IMG/VR virus record: IMGVR_UViG_3300025697_000110 | Coordinates: 1-28,993 of that record | DNA: 28,993 nucleotides | Strand: one strand, 5' to 3' | Source: a virus | Shown here: positions 1 through 7,817 of the stretch, piece after piece | How positions within the stretch are numbered: position 1 is the stretch's first letter | Layout: each line of letters begins with the position of its first letter | Position numbers and translations under genes: made by a program | Notes under the pieces: model-generated | What the model was told of the DNA's origin: nothing | Database searches by the model: none | The model's input: only the letters and a program-made list of their open reading frames with translations

Positions 1-230
1 TCATGTATCTCATTTCTATCATAGATCGTACGACTTAATATCTTACCGTGTCTACTAAATTGAGTATAATGTTTAATACAGTATCCCAATGCCTTCACAA
101 AATTTTCGCATCCATCAACTTTACAAATTTTTTCTCCGTTATGTTTCCTCCATCGCAGATAGTGCTTTCTACAGTATCCTTTAGCCAAATGTTTATTGTC
201 ACAACCATCAATCATACAAGTTTTCATCAT
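1..230 (-). CDS. Partial zinc-repeat protein, probably the N-terminus of an HNH-type homing endonuclease
   Basis: Open from the ATG at 230 to the window edge, so the C-terminus is missing. A GGAGG at 240..236 precedes two in-frame ATGs (230 and 227); the second has the more usual spacing. The visible 76 residues hold two copies of a short zinc-binding unit: C-x4-C followed by GYCRKHY and then a basic stretch, and again C-x4-C followed by GYCIKHY. Tandem units of this kind commonly precede an HNH nuclease domain in phage endonucleases (family knowledge); the HNH part itself would lie outside the window, so that call is inference. It follows the structural genes on the same strand after a possible terminator. 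Confidence 0.7.
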   Translation of the reverse strand, partial: MMKTCMIDGCDNKHLAKGYCRKHYLRWRKHNGEKICKVDGCENFVKALGYCIKHYTQFSRHGKILSRTIYDRNEIH

Positions 231-264
231 CAATTCCTCCTGTAGAATCATCCCTGAGAAAAAT

Positions 265-321
265 TTGCGGGAAACAAGTTCAGGATTACTTGCTTATCAG
301 GCTTAAGTCCCTATCCCGCAA
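265..321 (-). terminator. Possible rho-independent terminator after the head genes
   Basis: TTGCGGGA and TCCCGCAA (314..321 and 265..272) form an 8-bp stem. On the minus strand it is followed by ATTTTTC. The loop is about 41 nt, which is long, so this is only a weak call. Its place after the stop of the 342..719 gene and before the zinc-repeat gene is sensible. Confidence 0.35.
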
Positions 322-341
322 TTTTCAAATTAACTATTCCA

Positions 342-719
342 TCACTCGGATGAAACTGAACGCAATGGCCCCAATACACTGGTTACACTGAATACGCAGG
401 TTCCACCAGTCACAATGCTCAGATGACTGTACCTTCCTCTGGGATTAGGCACATGAATCGTGCCATTACCGGCAGCTTCCAACGTCAAGCTGATATCATT
501 GCCAGCACCCGCCGTCTCGTCAGTCCAGTCGCTGTCATTATCACTGTACTGCAACGTCGCAACGAACGAAGACGCCCATGCTCCGCATGAGATGAAGTAC
601 GAAACTGACGGAGCCTTCCCATGATCTAATGACTCCGTTAAATACGTATTAGCTCCCCGGCTTAAAGCCGGATAGCCATCATCATCTATGTCGTAATTTA
701 CTCCAGGATCTCCTTTCAT
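342..719 (-). CDS. Small virion-associated protein, function unknown
   Basis: A 125-residue protein starting MKGDPG. An in-frame ATG two codons upstream (725) touches the GGAGG directly, so 719, with six bases of spacing, is the better start. The middle (FVATLQYSDNDSDW) followed by an acidic, small-residue stretch resembles beta-rich phage structural proteins encoded near capsid and tail-connector genes, but I cannot name the family. It is the last gene of the leftward structural run, preceded by four 13-bp tandem repeats in its leader. The virion role is inferred from position. Confidence 0.7.
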   Translation of the reverse strand: MKGDPGVNYDIDDDGYPALSRGANTYLTESLDHGKAPSVSYFISCGAWASSFVATLQYSDNDSDWTDETAGAGNDISLTLEAAGNGTIHVPNPRGRYSHLSIVTGGTCVFSVTSVLGPLRSVSSE

Positions 720-734
720 AATCATCCTCCTTTA

Positions 735-786
735 ATTTTGTTTGTAAATTTTGTTTATGGATCTTGTTTATAAATTTTGTTTATGA
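735..786. repeat. Four tandem copies of a 13-bp AT-rich repeat
   Basis: Units begin at 735, 748, 761 and 774, each close to attttgtttatga on the plus strand. They fill most of the gap between the 520-residue gene and the ribosome binding site of the next gene, so they would lie in its 5' leader on the minus strand. Function is unknown; an unstructured A-rich translation enhancer or a protein site are both possible. Confidence 0.8.
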
Positions 787-794
787 TTACTTGC

Positions 795-2357
795 TTACTG
801 AGCAGTTACGGTAATACCGGCAGCCAATGGTACATACGTCATATACCATGTGATATGATCAGTTGCAGCTCCACCAGGATCAGCACTCATCAACTGCTCA
901 ATCATTCCTTCAGGACAAAACCATGAAGACATCAATGTCGACAAACCAGTAGCACCCGGTTCCAGCGGAGTTAATACAGCCGGATTAGCATCGGAAAAGG
1001 CATAAACGGTTCCAACAGGGTCATCAGTTATGGCAACTGCGGTTGTAAACTCAGTGTCCGTAGTTGAATCATCTCGATCCACAATCAACTGAGCAGTGGT
1101 TGCGTTAGATCCAACAACGGCAGACACATAACCGACGATTGATTTAATCAGAATCGCTCCACCGTCAACGTCAAACAGGTCAGCGGTTATTTCATCAGCA
1201 GAGACCGAAATAACTTTTTCCTGATTATATAAGATCGCATCAAGGTCAATCTGATCAGCAATATACTGATCATACAAAGACGCATCTCCCATCTCCGCAT
1301 CGGTTCCGATCTTTCCATGAACGCTATCAGTCGTAGTGCTATCAATTTGTCCTATCGTCGCCGGACCATCAGCACCCAACACAACCGGGCTTGAGGTTGA
1401 ATCAGCTACTTCATCATCGTCCCATACGACGTTTGACAAAGTGAGTGAACCAGGATCAACGGCAGTAGTCTGGACATCGGTTCGAACGAGGATGTCCTTT
1501 ATTGATCCTAATGCCGCACCAGTAAACTCGATTGCATGTTGGCCATCAGTCAAGTTGGTTATACAACCACCTTGAATTAATACCTCAAGATCGACGGTAT
1601 CAGACCAGATCGCACTCACTGAATATTCTCCATACAGATACGGAGTGATAACTGAGAGATTATTGTTAACCCCATTGCCAGCATCAATAAAATGAGCTGC
1701 ACCAACGGCATCAGCTGTAAACTGAACCGGTCGGATTATCTTCACTCCATCTGCTCCGGCAGCGAGATCAATCGTATCAACGAACTCCCATGACGAAGTT
1801 GTAGGCTCTGGAAATACCGCATCGATAAGTTCAAAATCATCTCCGCCAGCTTCAACAGCGATCCCGATCACTACTCCGCTTATACCTGCGAGATATCGGC
1901 CACCAAAAATACGACAATTAGCAGCACCAACCGCAATAGTTGCATCGGTATCGGAATAGGTATAAGTTGCTTGAGCGCCTATTGAACCTTCGTGAACAAT
2001 GGTTATACCAGCTTTGTCTAAATCAAACCCATTAGCCGCAGTGTAAGCTTCAGCATGTCCTGCCGCTACACGAATAAGATCTCCGTTTGCAGCAGTCGCC
2101 AAATTGATAGCAGCATCAACGGTCAGACTCGCATTGGTCCATGAGGTCCCAGCCGCTGTACCAGAAGCGCCTGAATCGACATACCAGACGTTGCCACTGG
2201 TTTCGATGCCGAGTCCAGCTTCGAAGACGGGGACATTCATAACGGTCAGGTCCTGAGTCTTCACCCAAGGCCTGTAATAGTCCGTAGCAAAAGCATTTGT
2301 GCCTATCACAAGCAAAAGTGACACAAAAACAGATACTACAAAATTTCTATACTTCAT
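795..2357 (-). CDS. Large beta-rich structural protein with an N-terminal signal peptide
   Basis: 520 residues from an ATG with AGGAGG seven bases upstream. Residues 1-24 look like a classical signal peptide: MKYRN, a hydrophobic run (VVSVFVSLLLVIG) and an A-F-A cleavage site before TDYY. The rest is rich in G, A, T, D and V with many short repeats, and contains a WYVDSGASGTAAGTSW segment of the type seen at the start of parallel beta-helix proteins. It lies directly downstream of the major capsid gene, where decoration or fibre proteins are common. A Sec signal is odd for a virion protein, which normally assembles in the cytoplasm; it might instead be exported or displayed. The family is not recognised with certainty. 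Confidence 0.75.
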   Translation of the reverse strand: MKYRNFVVSVFVSLLLVIGTNAFATDYYRPWVKTQDLTVMNVPVFEAGLGIETSGNVWYVDSGASGTAAGTSWTNASLTVDAAINLATAANGDLIRVAAGHAEAYTAANGFDLDKAGITIVHEGSIGAQATYTYSDTDATIAVGAANCRIFGGRYLAGISGVVIGIAVEAGGDDFELIDAVFPEPTTSSWEFVDTIDLAAGADGVKIIRPVQFTADAVGAAHFIDAGNGVNNNLSVITPYLYGEYSVSAIWSDTVDLEVLIQGGCITNLTDGQHAIEFTGAALGSIKDILVRTDVQTTAVDPGSLTLSNVVWDDDEVADSTSSPVVLGADGPATIGQIDSTTTDSVHGKIGTDAEMGDASLYDQYIADQIDLDAILYNQEKVISVSADEITADLFDVDGGAILIKSIVGYVSAVVGSNATTAQLIVDRDDSTTDTEFTTAVAITDDPVGTVYAFSDANPAVLTPLEPGATGLSTLMSSWFCPEGMIEQLMSADPGGAATDHITWYMTYVPLAAGITVTAQ

Positions 2358-2383
2358 AACGATCCTCCTTTTATTCAGTGTCT

Positions 2384-2411
2384 ATAATACGATGATCATA
2401 ATACAATGATT
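2384..2411. repeat. Two tandem copies of a 14-bp AT-rich repeat
   Basis: ataatacgatgatc is followed at once by ataatacaatgatt. The second copy runs into the stop codon of the capsid gene (2410..2412). This is a minor repeat in the gap between the capsid gene and the ribosome binding site of the 520-residue gene. Confidence 0.6.
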
Positions 2412-3618
2412 ATGATGCAGCGATTTTCATCGGTGCAAACGCTTCAGGCAATGTTACCTGTCCACCAACCCTCTTGACGATTTTAAACCCGGTCTGATCG
2501 TACTCTGCATATCGCTCAATGAGTCTCTGAACAGTGAGTCCTTTTCGATCACGGATTTTATAACCAGCCTTGAAATCACCGAACAAGATCGGGTATGAAT
2601 TTGCGGCTATATCGGGCATTCCCTCAGGATTCACGATGGGCTTGCCAAGCAGTAACGCTGGACGTCCTTCCTGAACCGGAGGCTGCCAGAGGTATCTACC
2701 TTCTCCGTCTTTCAGCTTCCTAATGACCGATTCCGTGGTAGAGTTAAACGCCCAAGTACCATTCTTACGATAAGTCTTTTTCGGTGTATAGAGCACATCG
2801 ACCAAGGCATCAACTCCATTATTCGAGGAGTCGGAAAGCGCAGCTGCTACACCACTTGAAGAAGATAAAGCCTGAACTCTGGCATCAGAGGTTATTCCCT
2901 TGGGAGAGTCATCCCCGGCAGCGGCTGCAAAAGCATCATCTTCAGCCTCAGCAACTGCTCGTGAAAAGGCATCGTTCAGTTCAGAGTTTATATCAGCCTC
3001 AGCATCTTCGAGGGTATTGTTATGCAACAGAGCAATAGCTCGCAGATCATAAATCGTGATTCGCTCACCACCTGCGGTCAATGTCTGAGTGGTGATCGCA
3101 ATATTCTGCCTGCCCCATGCCACAGTAGGCTTGGAGAGAGATCCCAGCTGAACTGTATCCCGGCCAGTTGTACCCACCTGACAAATCGGTCGAAGCTCAG
3201 CCATGTCATAAGCCAACATGATCACTCCAGACTCCCACTCGATAGGCACCAAGAAACCACCAGTACCATCTGATGCTGAAGATAATGCTCTCTTCTCCTC
3301 AGGCGTCCAGACCACTTTTTCTCCCTCGAATCCGTGACGCAGCCATTTATCAAATGCTCTGATCTTCAGCGCCTCAGCCTCATCTAACTCCGGGTTATCC
3401 GGGGAAAAATTCGGTCGATTCATTCTCTTCTCGAATTCCTTTATAACCTTCCGAAGCTCGGTGATGTCCGCATTGACCTTTTCTACAACCAATGCGGTTT
3501 CGGACGTTACCTCACCATACCTCGCCTCTGCCTCGGCAATCGCAGTATCATTTCTCTTCTTAAACTCTTCGAAGGTGCGATTAAGTTCCTCGTTAAATTT
3601 CTTCAGTTCTAACGGCAT
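2410..3618 (-). CDS. Major capsid protein, HK97 fold
   Basis: 402 residues. Residues 1-70 are a charged, coiled-coil-like N-terminus rich in E, K and A, the scaffold (delta) domain typical of HK97-type capsid precursors. Then follows WTPEEKRALSSASDGTGGFLVP, the usual junction where the prohead protease removes the delta domain and the mature subunit begins. The remainder has the expected length and features for the shell domain, including GKPIVNPEGMP and GDFKAGYKI near the end. It is immediately preceded by the protease gene, as in HK97-like phages. The fold is confident; the exact cleavage site is inferred. Confidence 0.93.
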   Translation of the reverse strand: MPLELKKFNEELNRTFEEFKKRNDTAIAEAEARYGEVTSETALVVEKVNADITELRKVIKEFEKRMNRPNFSPDNPELDEAEALKIRAFDKWLRHGFEGEKVVWTPEEKRALSSASDGTGGFLVPIEWESGVIMLAYDMAELRPICQVGTTGRDTVQLGSLSKPTVAWGRQNIAITTQTLTAGGERITIYDLRAIALLHNNTLEDAEADINSELNDAFSRAVAEAEDDAFAAAAGDDSPKGITSDARVQALSSSSGVAAALSDSSNNGVDALVDVLYTPKKTYRKNGTWAFNSTTESVIRKLKDGEGRYLWQPPVQEGRPALLLGKPIVNPEGMPDIAANSYPILFGDFKAGYKIRDRKGLTVQRLIERYAEYDQTGFKIVKRVGGQVTLPEAFAPMKIAAS

Positions 3619-3643
3619 TTTATAACTCCTTTCGTTTACTCAT

Positions 3644-4753
3644 TTATTTATTCAAACTTTCTCTGATCTCAGCTAACTTCACAACCACACTTGGAGGCTG
3701 AACTTCCTCTTTCAGCCCAAGCAAGGCATTGAAGCGTACTTTCTCAGCTTCGCTAAAACCACCAATCCTCAATTCATCGCAGAGTGCCTCAACGACTCTA
3801 CTTCTTTCTTGTTGATGAGCTGACCGGATCGACTCCGGTAACTCGGTCAATTTACCTCGGCTTTCTTTGGGGAGGATATTCCCGGAAGAAAGTGCTTTTA
3901 ATTCATCTGTCGTGAAAGAAGTCTCCTGTGACATGACCTCTATCGACTCTGTGTTCTCTGAAATAAACGCTTTTGACAGGTCATTCTTCGACATTGCCAA
4001 TTTCCTGGTCTCCCAGAATTTATCAACGTAACTCTTGGCCCATGCCAAATAGGAGGAATGAAACTTGGACAAGGCGATATCAAGCTTGGAAATTACCGTG
4101 CTCTCGTCCACTGCCCACCATATATCCCAGATAGTCTCATGCAAGGCATCCATGATATTCCAACCGCCGTTGTATGCCTCAATGGTCGCAAGGCTCTCAT
4201 CAAAGTCCTCGGCTCTTGCCTCACCTGTATTCAGTGTTCCATCTTTATTCAACAATTCCTCCGGAAGAGACGGAATCTTGATGTCCTCGTCCCTTACTTC
4301 GGTGATTTCAGCCGTTTCATTGGCTTCAAACGTGACTGGACTAACCTCATAAAGCTTGACCTCAGTTATCTGCCTGATCCCCTCAACCTTCTTGCTCTGG
4401 ACCGGTATGAAGCCAAAGCTCAATGTGTCAATGACCCCAGCCTTCAGATTTTTGAAGACATCATCAGCCTTCGTTACCCCCTTAGTCAGCAATCCACGGA
4501 CGAATAAGCCTTTGCTATCTTCCCGGATTTCGATGATCTTACCTATCGGTTCATCCATATTGTGATTCCACAATATTTTGATCCGATCTCCCCTTTCTGA
4601 GATGGTTTTCTTAAAGGCTCCTGACCTGAAGCTGGATGAGTAACTATCCACGGTATCAAAAGTTGTTGCATATCCTTCGAAGATGTAGTCCTCATCGCCT
4701 TCTGCCCGAATCTCCGGGGTGAAGTTCCTATACTCTACTTTTTTCTTTTTCAT
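3644..4753 (-). CDS. HK97-family prohead protease with a C-terminal extension
   Basis: 369 residues starting MKKKKVEYRNF. The ATG at 4753 has a GGAGGAGG ribosome site just upstream; a GTG seven codons earlier (4774) has none. The protease domain fills about residues 10-150: FEGYATTFD, GAFKKTI, the catalytic-histidine segment ILWNHN, and the catalytic-serine segment LSFGF, followed by LYEVSPVTF. This is the S78-type serine protease that cleaves the capsid delta domain during head maturation (family knowledge). The remaining ~210 residues are acidic and helical with no recognised domain; in related phages such tails act as scaffolding. Its place between portal and capsid genes is classical. Confidence 0.92.
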   Translation of the reverse strand: MKKKKVEYRNFTPEIRAEGDEDYIFEGYATTFDTVDSYSSSFRSGAFKKTISERGDRIKILWNHNMDEPIGKIIEIREDSKGLFVRGLLTKGVTKADDVFKNLKAGVIDTLSFGFIPVQSKKVEGIRQITEVKLYEVSPVTFEANETAEITEVRDEDIKIPSLPEELLNKDGTLNTGEARAEDFDESLATIEAYNGGWNIMDALHETIWDIWWAVDESTVISKLDIALSKFHSSYLAWAKSYVDKFWETRKLAMSKNDLSKAFISENTESIEVMSQETSFTTDELKALSSGNILPKESRGKLTELPESIRSAHQQERSRVVEALCDELRIGGFSEAEKVRFNALLGLKEEVQPPSVVVKLAEIRESLNK

Positions 4754-4827
4754 GCTTTCCTCCTCCTTAATCACGTTTTCTAAGAGATTACGATTATTAT
4801 TGACTTATTTTAAATATTATGCTAAGC

Positions 4828-7809
4828 TTAAGCTTCAGTACTAAAAATACAAGAGCATCGGCAATTAGAAACAATGATATCATTAGCAATTAACCATCCA
4901 TATGGTGTCTCGACATCATAAACGAAACCGGAGTGATTAAAATGATTAACCGAAACCACATCATCAAATTGTACGTTTCTGGACTTCCCATTCAAGAGAT
5001 CCTTAATATTGCTGGCATCAAAACACATACTTTTTATGAAATCATTAATGAAGCTAAAATCCAGAGAAGAGCTTCTACTAATTATAGAAATAGGAATGAA
5101 ACTATTGATGGTAATTCCGAGAGGATTATCTCCCTTTATAAAAGTGGAGAAAGTGTCAATGCTATTTCCAGAATATTCAAAACTTCCAGGACTCCCATCT
5201 ATAGAATTCTTAAACAAGGCGGTATCACACTCAAGACCCAATCTGAACAAGAACTTATTAAGTGGAAAGAACTTAAGAAAGATAGAAAGCTGGTTGAGAA
5301 CAAATGCTCGGCTGCTTGGAATGCACGCCGAGGTAATGTTGACACTATCATCACCAAAAATAGAAGAGCCGATTCCACATTTGATGCTCAAAACAAAATC
5401 TACACATTCGAGAATGAGCTCTCCGCTTATTTCCGGAATGCTGGATTTGCTATTAATCAACAGTGGCATGTCGGCCCCTACAATCTCGATATCGCCTTTG
5501 ATAAATTTCCCATCGCCGTGGAAATCAGTGGAACCTATCCTGCGGAATTCATTAAACTTAACGGTAGAAAGCGCACTAAATATTTGCTCAATGCAGGCTG
5601 GGCTATCATTTTCATACGTTGGAAAAGAACCAGCAAAAGGAAAATCATTAACTGGCCTTTTGATATCTCTTTTGCAGGCAATCAAGTTATCTCCCTCGTT
5701 AATAGAATCAGCAGAGATAAGACCTTGCTCGGAAAATATGGGGTGCTTACCGGTCACCCTGAGTATATTCCCACTGTTAGTTACGATCTCGACGGCCTTC
5801 CCATGATAGAGTGATTTCATAGCTTTAATAAATTCACCTTCAATTTTTGTACCTGGTAAAAAACAATTGACACGGTCAGCAGGCATTAGGCACTGGTCAA
5901 GGGGGTAAAGAGGCCCTTTTGTAGCACCTGCCTTAATAGAAAAACGTTCATCGATTTTTACTGCTGGTTCAGCTGCTCGTTCTACATGTATTTTTCTGAC
6001 CTCAAAGCCAGAATTAGCCCACTTTTTATGAGTCGCACCAGTTGATTTAGCTCCTACATATTGTCCAGCACTTCCAGCTGTACCAGTTATAGTACGAGAC
6101 AAACGCAAAGCACGCTCAGCAGAAAAAATACCTGCATCCGTTATCGCTTGCTGAAGCTGAGCAACAGTTAACGCCTCATCAATCCCATTCTGAATCTGAG
6201 AAATCAACTGGGAAACGGTCGTGCTCTCAATAAGGGATTTCTCTGTGAGGACAATAGCCTCCTCAGCAAAATAATCACTGATTAGTTTCTTAGCCTCATC
6301 ATCAACTGATCGTTTTTCAATAACTACTTGATCTGCTGCTGTCAATGCATAGTCAAGCGTCAGTTCATCGTAGACGTCGATCCAGTCTTGCCATGAATCA
6401 GATAAAAGTTCCTCAACATCTATCATGACAATACCTGGATTTATATCTGCATTAAGAGCATCAAATATAATGTCCTGCTGATCGTCAAGCAACCCTTTAA
6501 TGTCTTTGCTCCTCAAAATAGAATAGGCCTCTCGGTCTTCAGCCTCCCCATCTAAATCCCTTATCTGCATCAACTTTGGCCTGTAGGAGAGAGGCTGACT
6601 ACGTACTTCAGGGTCTACCCCGGTCTTGACCTCAGTCTCAGCTTTAGAACTGGCAACATGTGAGTCTTCCCATCCATCGTATTCATCGATTCCTAACTCA
6701 AAGATCCTATTCAGCTGATTAACTGGAACACCCATCTCAAATAATGTCTTAGCTGTCTTCGAACGTTCAAGCAATGCTCTGCGTATAGCTGGGATAGCAT
6801 TAAGGTTATATGCGATTTTGTTCTCACCAAGCTCTTCGTCAAAGAAAAAATTAAAGGTATCTTTCACATCATCAAGCAATGGTATAATTTTCTGAAACCA
6901 GAATATTAACTCTGACGTTTGATAGTTATTATACGTAGAAGCTTCCTGTGTACCTGCATATTGAGGCGGTACACCAAACACAATGAATATCTCATCCCTG
7001 TTGGACCTCCGGCTATTAAGGAAATCCATTTGCACAGGAGTCAAGGAAGTACGGATATATTTTGCTTCACTACCTAATACACCTAATTTCCTCGCTTTGC
7101 TGGGTCCGGTATATTTTTCATTGAGCCTATCAGCTACTGCATCCGCTTCTCCTTGAGTACGAAACTCACGCTTGAATGAAAAATAACCGTCTAAAACACC
7201 TCGGTTCTGCATTGCAGCTTTATTCCAGTCAAGCTGATCCACATCTATATCAACCGTTTTTGATACAGCCTGCAATGGTCCTATACCCATATAAGGGTTT
7301 GAAGGATCAAAGTACATGATATGAATGATTTCATCCGGTTCATAATCGACTTTTGTCGACATATCAAGAGCATAGCCTCTGATCCATTTAGAGATGTCCT
7401 TTGATAACAGAGGCTTTAATCTATCAGGAGATACTGGCCATATTTCAGCCGTTCTCCCTCCAGCTTGCACTGTTTTTAGAAAGGCATTACCACTCAGCTC
7501 AAGCCATGACACCAATAACTCAAAAACATTCTGCCTCGATATACTTGGATTCGGCCTATTCAACACATCAGAAAGATAATGATCTATAAACTCACCTTCC
7601 GGATTTACTACACCCCATGGGACAGAAGCAGCTGACTTCGAGATCAGCGTCACTGCCCTGTAGACCCAGCCATTAGCTTTATATCCGTCTTTGACAGCCT
7701 TCCGGACAGTCCAGTTATTATATACAGGCATACCGGTCTTGATCGCATAATAATTTGAGAAAGCCAAATTACGTGTAACGAAATTCTTTATTGATCCTAA
7801 TATATTCAT
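4828..7809 (-). CDS. Portal protein fused to a MuF-like head domain, interrupted by an intein
   Basis: A 993-residue precursor. About residues 1-390 are an HK97-type portal (WVYRAVTLISKSAASVPW near the start; DEIIHIMYF; IPAIRRALLERSKT), the dodecameric ring through which DNA is packaged. About 430-659 match the MuF minor head family: ALRLSRTITGTAG, HKKWANSG, VRKIHV, and the terminal motif NCRC. An intein replaces the peptide bond inside that motif: it begins at C649 and ends at N982, so the spliced product joins ...PADRVN to CRCSC... and is 659 residues long. Portal and MuF are usually separate proteins; here they are one chain. TerL lies just upstream, with an eight-base gap. Failure to splice would leave a bulky insert in the conserved NCRC end. 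Confidence 0.92.
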   Translation of the reverse strand: MNILGSIKNFVTRNLAFSNYYAIKTGMPVYNNWTVRKAVKDGYKANGWVYRAVTLISKSAASVPWGVVNPEGEFIDHYLSDVLNRPNPSISRQNVFELLVSWLELSGNAFLKTVQAGGRTAEIWPVSPDRLKPLLSKDISKWIRGYALDMSTKVDYEPDEIIHIMYFDPSNPYMGIGPLQAVSKTVDIDVDQLDWNKAAMQNRGVLDGYFSFKREFRTQGEADAVADRLNEKYTGPSKARKLGVLGSEAKYIRTSLTPVQMDFLNSRRSNRDEIFIVFGVPPQYAGTQEASTYNNYQTSELIFWFQKIIPLLDDVKDTFNFFFDEELGENKIAYNLNAIPAIRRALLERSKTAKTLFEMGVPVNQLNRIFELGIDEYDGWEDSHVASSKAETEVKTGVDPEVRSQPLSYRPKLMQIRDLDGEAEDREAYSILRSKDIKGLLDDQQDIIFDALNADINPGIVMIDVEELLSDSWQDWIDVYDELTLDYALTAADQVVIEKRSVDDEAKKLISDYFAEEAIVLTEKSLIESTTVSQLISQIQNGIDEALTVAQLQQAITDAGIFSAERALRLSRTITGTAGSAGQYVGAKSTGATHKKWANSGFEVRKIHVERAAEPAVKIDERFSIKAGATKGPLYPLDQCLMPADRVNCFLPGTKIEGEFIKAMKSLYHGKAVEIVTNSGNILRVTGKHPIFSEQGLISADSINEGDNLIACKRDIKRPVNDFPFAGSFPTYENDSPACIEQIFSALSTVKFNEFRRIGSTDFHGDGKFIKGDIEIVGADMPLLINSKSSIPEISGELILECVDFVLSIKCGIGSSIFGDDSVNITSACIPSSRAFVLNQLSIFLKFFPLNKFLFRLGLECDTALFKNSIDGSPGSFEYSGNSIDTFSTFIKGDNPLGITINSFIPISIISRSSSLDFSFINDFIKSMCFDASNIKDLLNGKSRNVQFDDVVSVNHFNHSGFVYDVETPYGWLIANDIIVSNCRCSCIFSTEA
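4864..5865 (-). mobile_element. Intein in the portal-MuF gene (334 residues)
   Basis: Splicing blocks are clear. Block A begins CFLPGTKIE (Cys1 codon 5865..5863). Block B is GNILRVTGKHPIF (5772..5734) with the usual T-x-x-H. Block F/G is YDVETPYGWLIANDIIVSN ending at 4864, followed by Cys as the +1 residue. The penultimate residue is Ser rather than the usual His. Only about the first 70 and last 45 residues look like a Hint domain. The ~220 residues between are serine-rich and have no LAGLIDADG or HNH signature; they are the antisense reading of the plus-strand gene at 4942..5814. The insertion point, inside the conserved NCRC motif, is typical of inteins. Confidence 0.92.
4942..5814 (+). 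CDS. Vsr-like homing endonuclease encoded antisense inside the intein
   Basis: 290 residues starting MINRNH at the ATG at 4942, with GGAG at 4930..4933 eight bases upstream; a GTG at 4933 is in frame but less likely. Two helix-turn-helix segments lie near residues 7-40 and 55-92 (IIKLYVSGLPIQEI; ERIISLYKSGESVNAI then SRTPIYRIL). Near residues 145-230 is a Vsr-like nuclease domain: ENELSAYFRNAGF, then VGPYNLDIAF and IAVEISG carrying acidic catalytic candidates, then RKRTKYLLNAGWAIIFIRW. Vsr-like homing endonucleases are known beside inteins and introns. The gene sits wholly within the intein on the opposite strand and in codon register with it. Its last ~25 residues are antisense to intein block B, so that tail may be dictated by the intein. 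It would be transcribed against the late genes. Confidence 0.85.
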   Translation: MINRNHIIKLYVSGLPIQEILNIAGIKTHTFYEIINEAKIQRRASTNYRNRNETIDGNSERIISLYKSGESVNAISRIFKTSRTPIYRILKQGGITLKTQSEQELIKWKELKKDRKLVENKCSAAWNARRGNVDTIITKNRRADSTFDAQNKIYTFENELSAYFRNAGFAINQQWHVGPYNLDIAFDKFPIAVEISGTYPAEFIKLNGRKRTKYLLNAGWAIIFIRWKRTSKRKIINWPFDISFAGNQVISLVNRISRDKTLLGKYGVLTGHPEYIPTVSYDLDGLPMIE

Positions 7810-7817
7810 ATCTGAAC

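Noticed and set aside
4058-4507. A 149-codon plus-strand frame opposite the prohead protease
   Set aside because: It lies over a well-supported gene, has no ribosome site and no domain.
5009-5806. A third open frame (265 codons) on the plus strand within the intein
   Set aside because: No recognisable motif and Leu/Ser/Pro-rich composition; it is the by-product of the two real frames in the same DNA.
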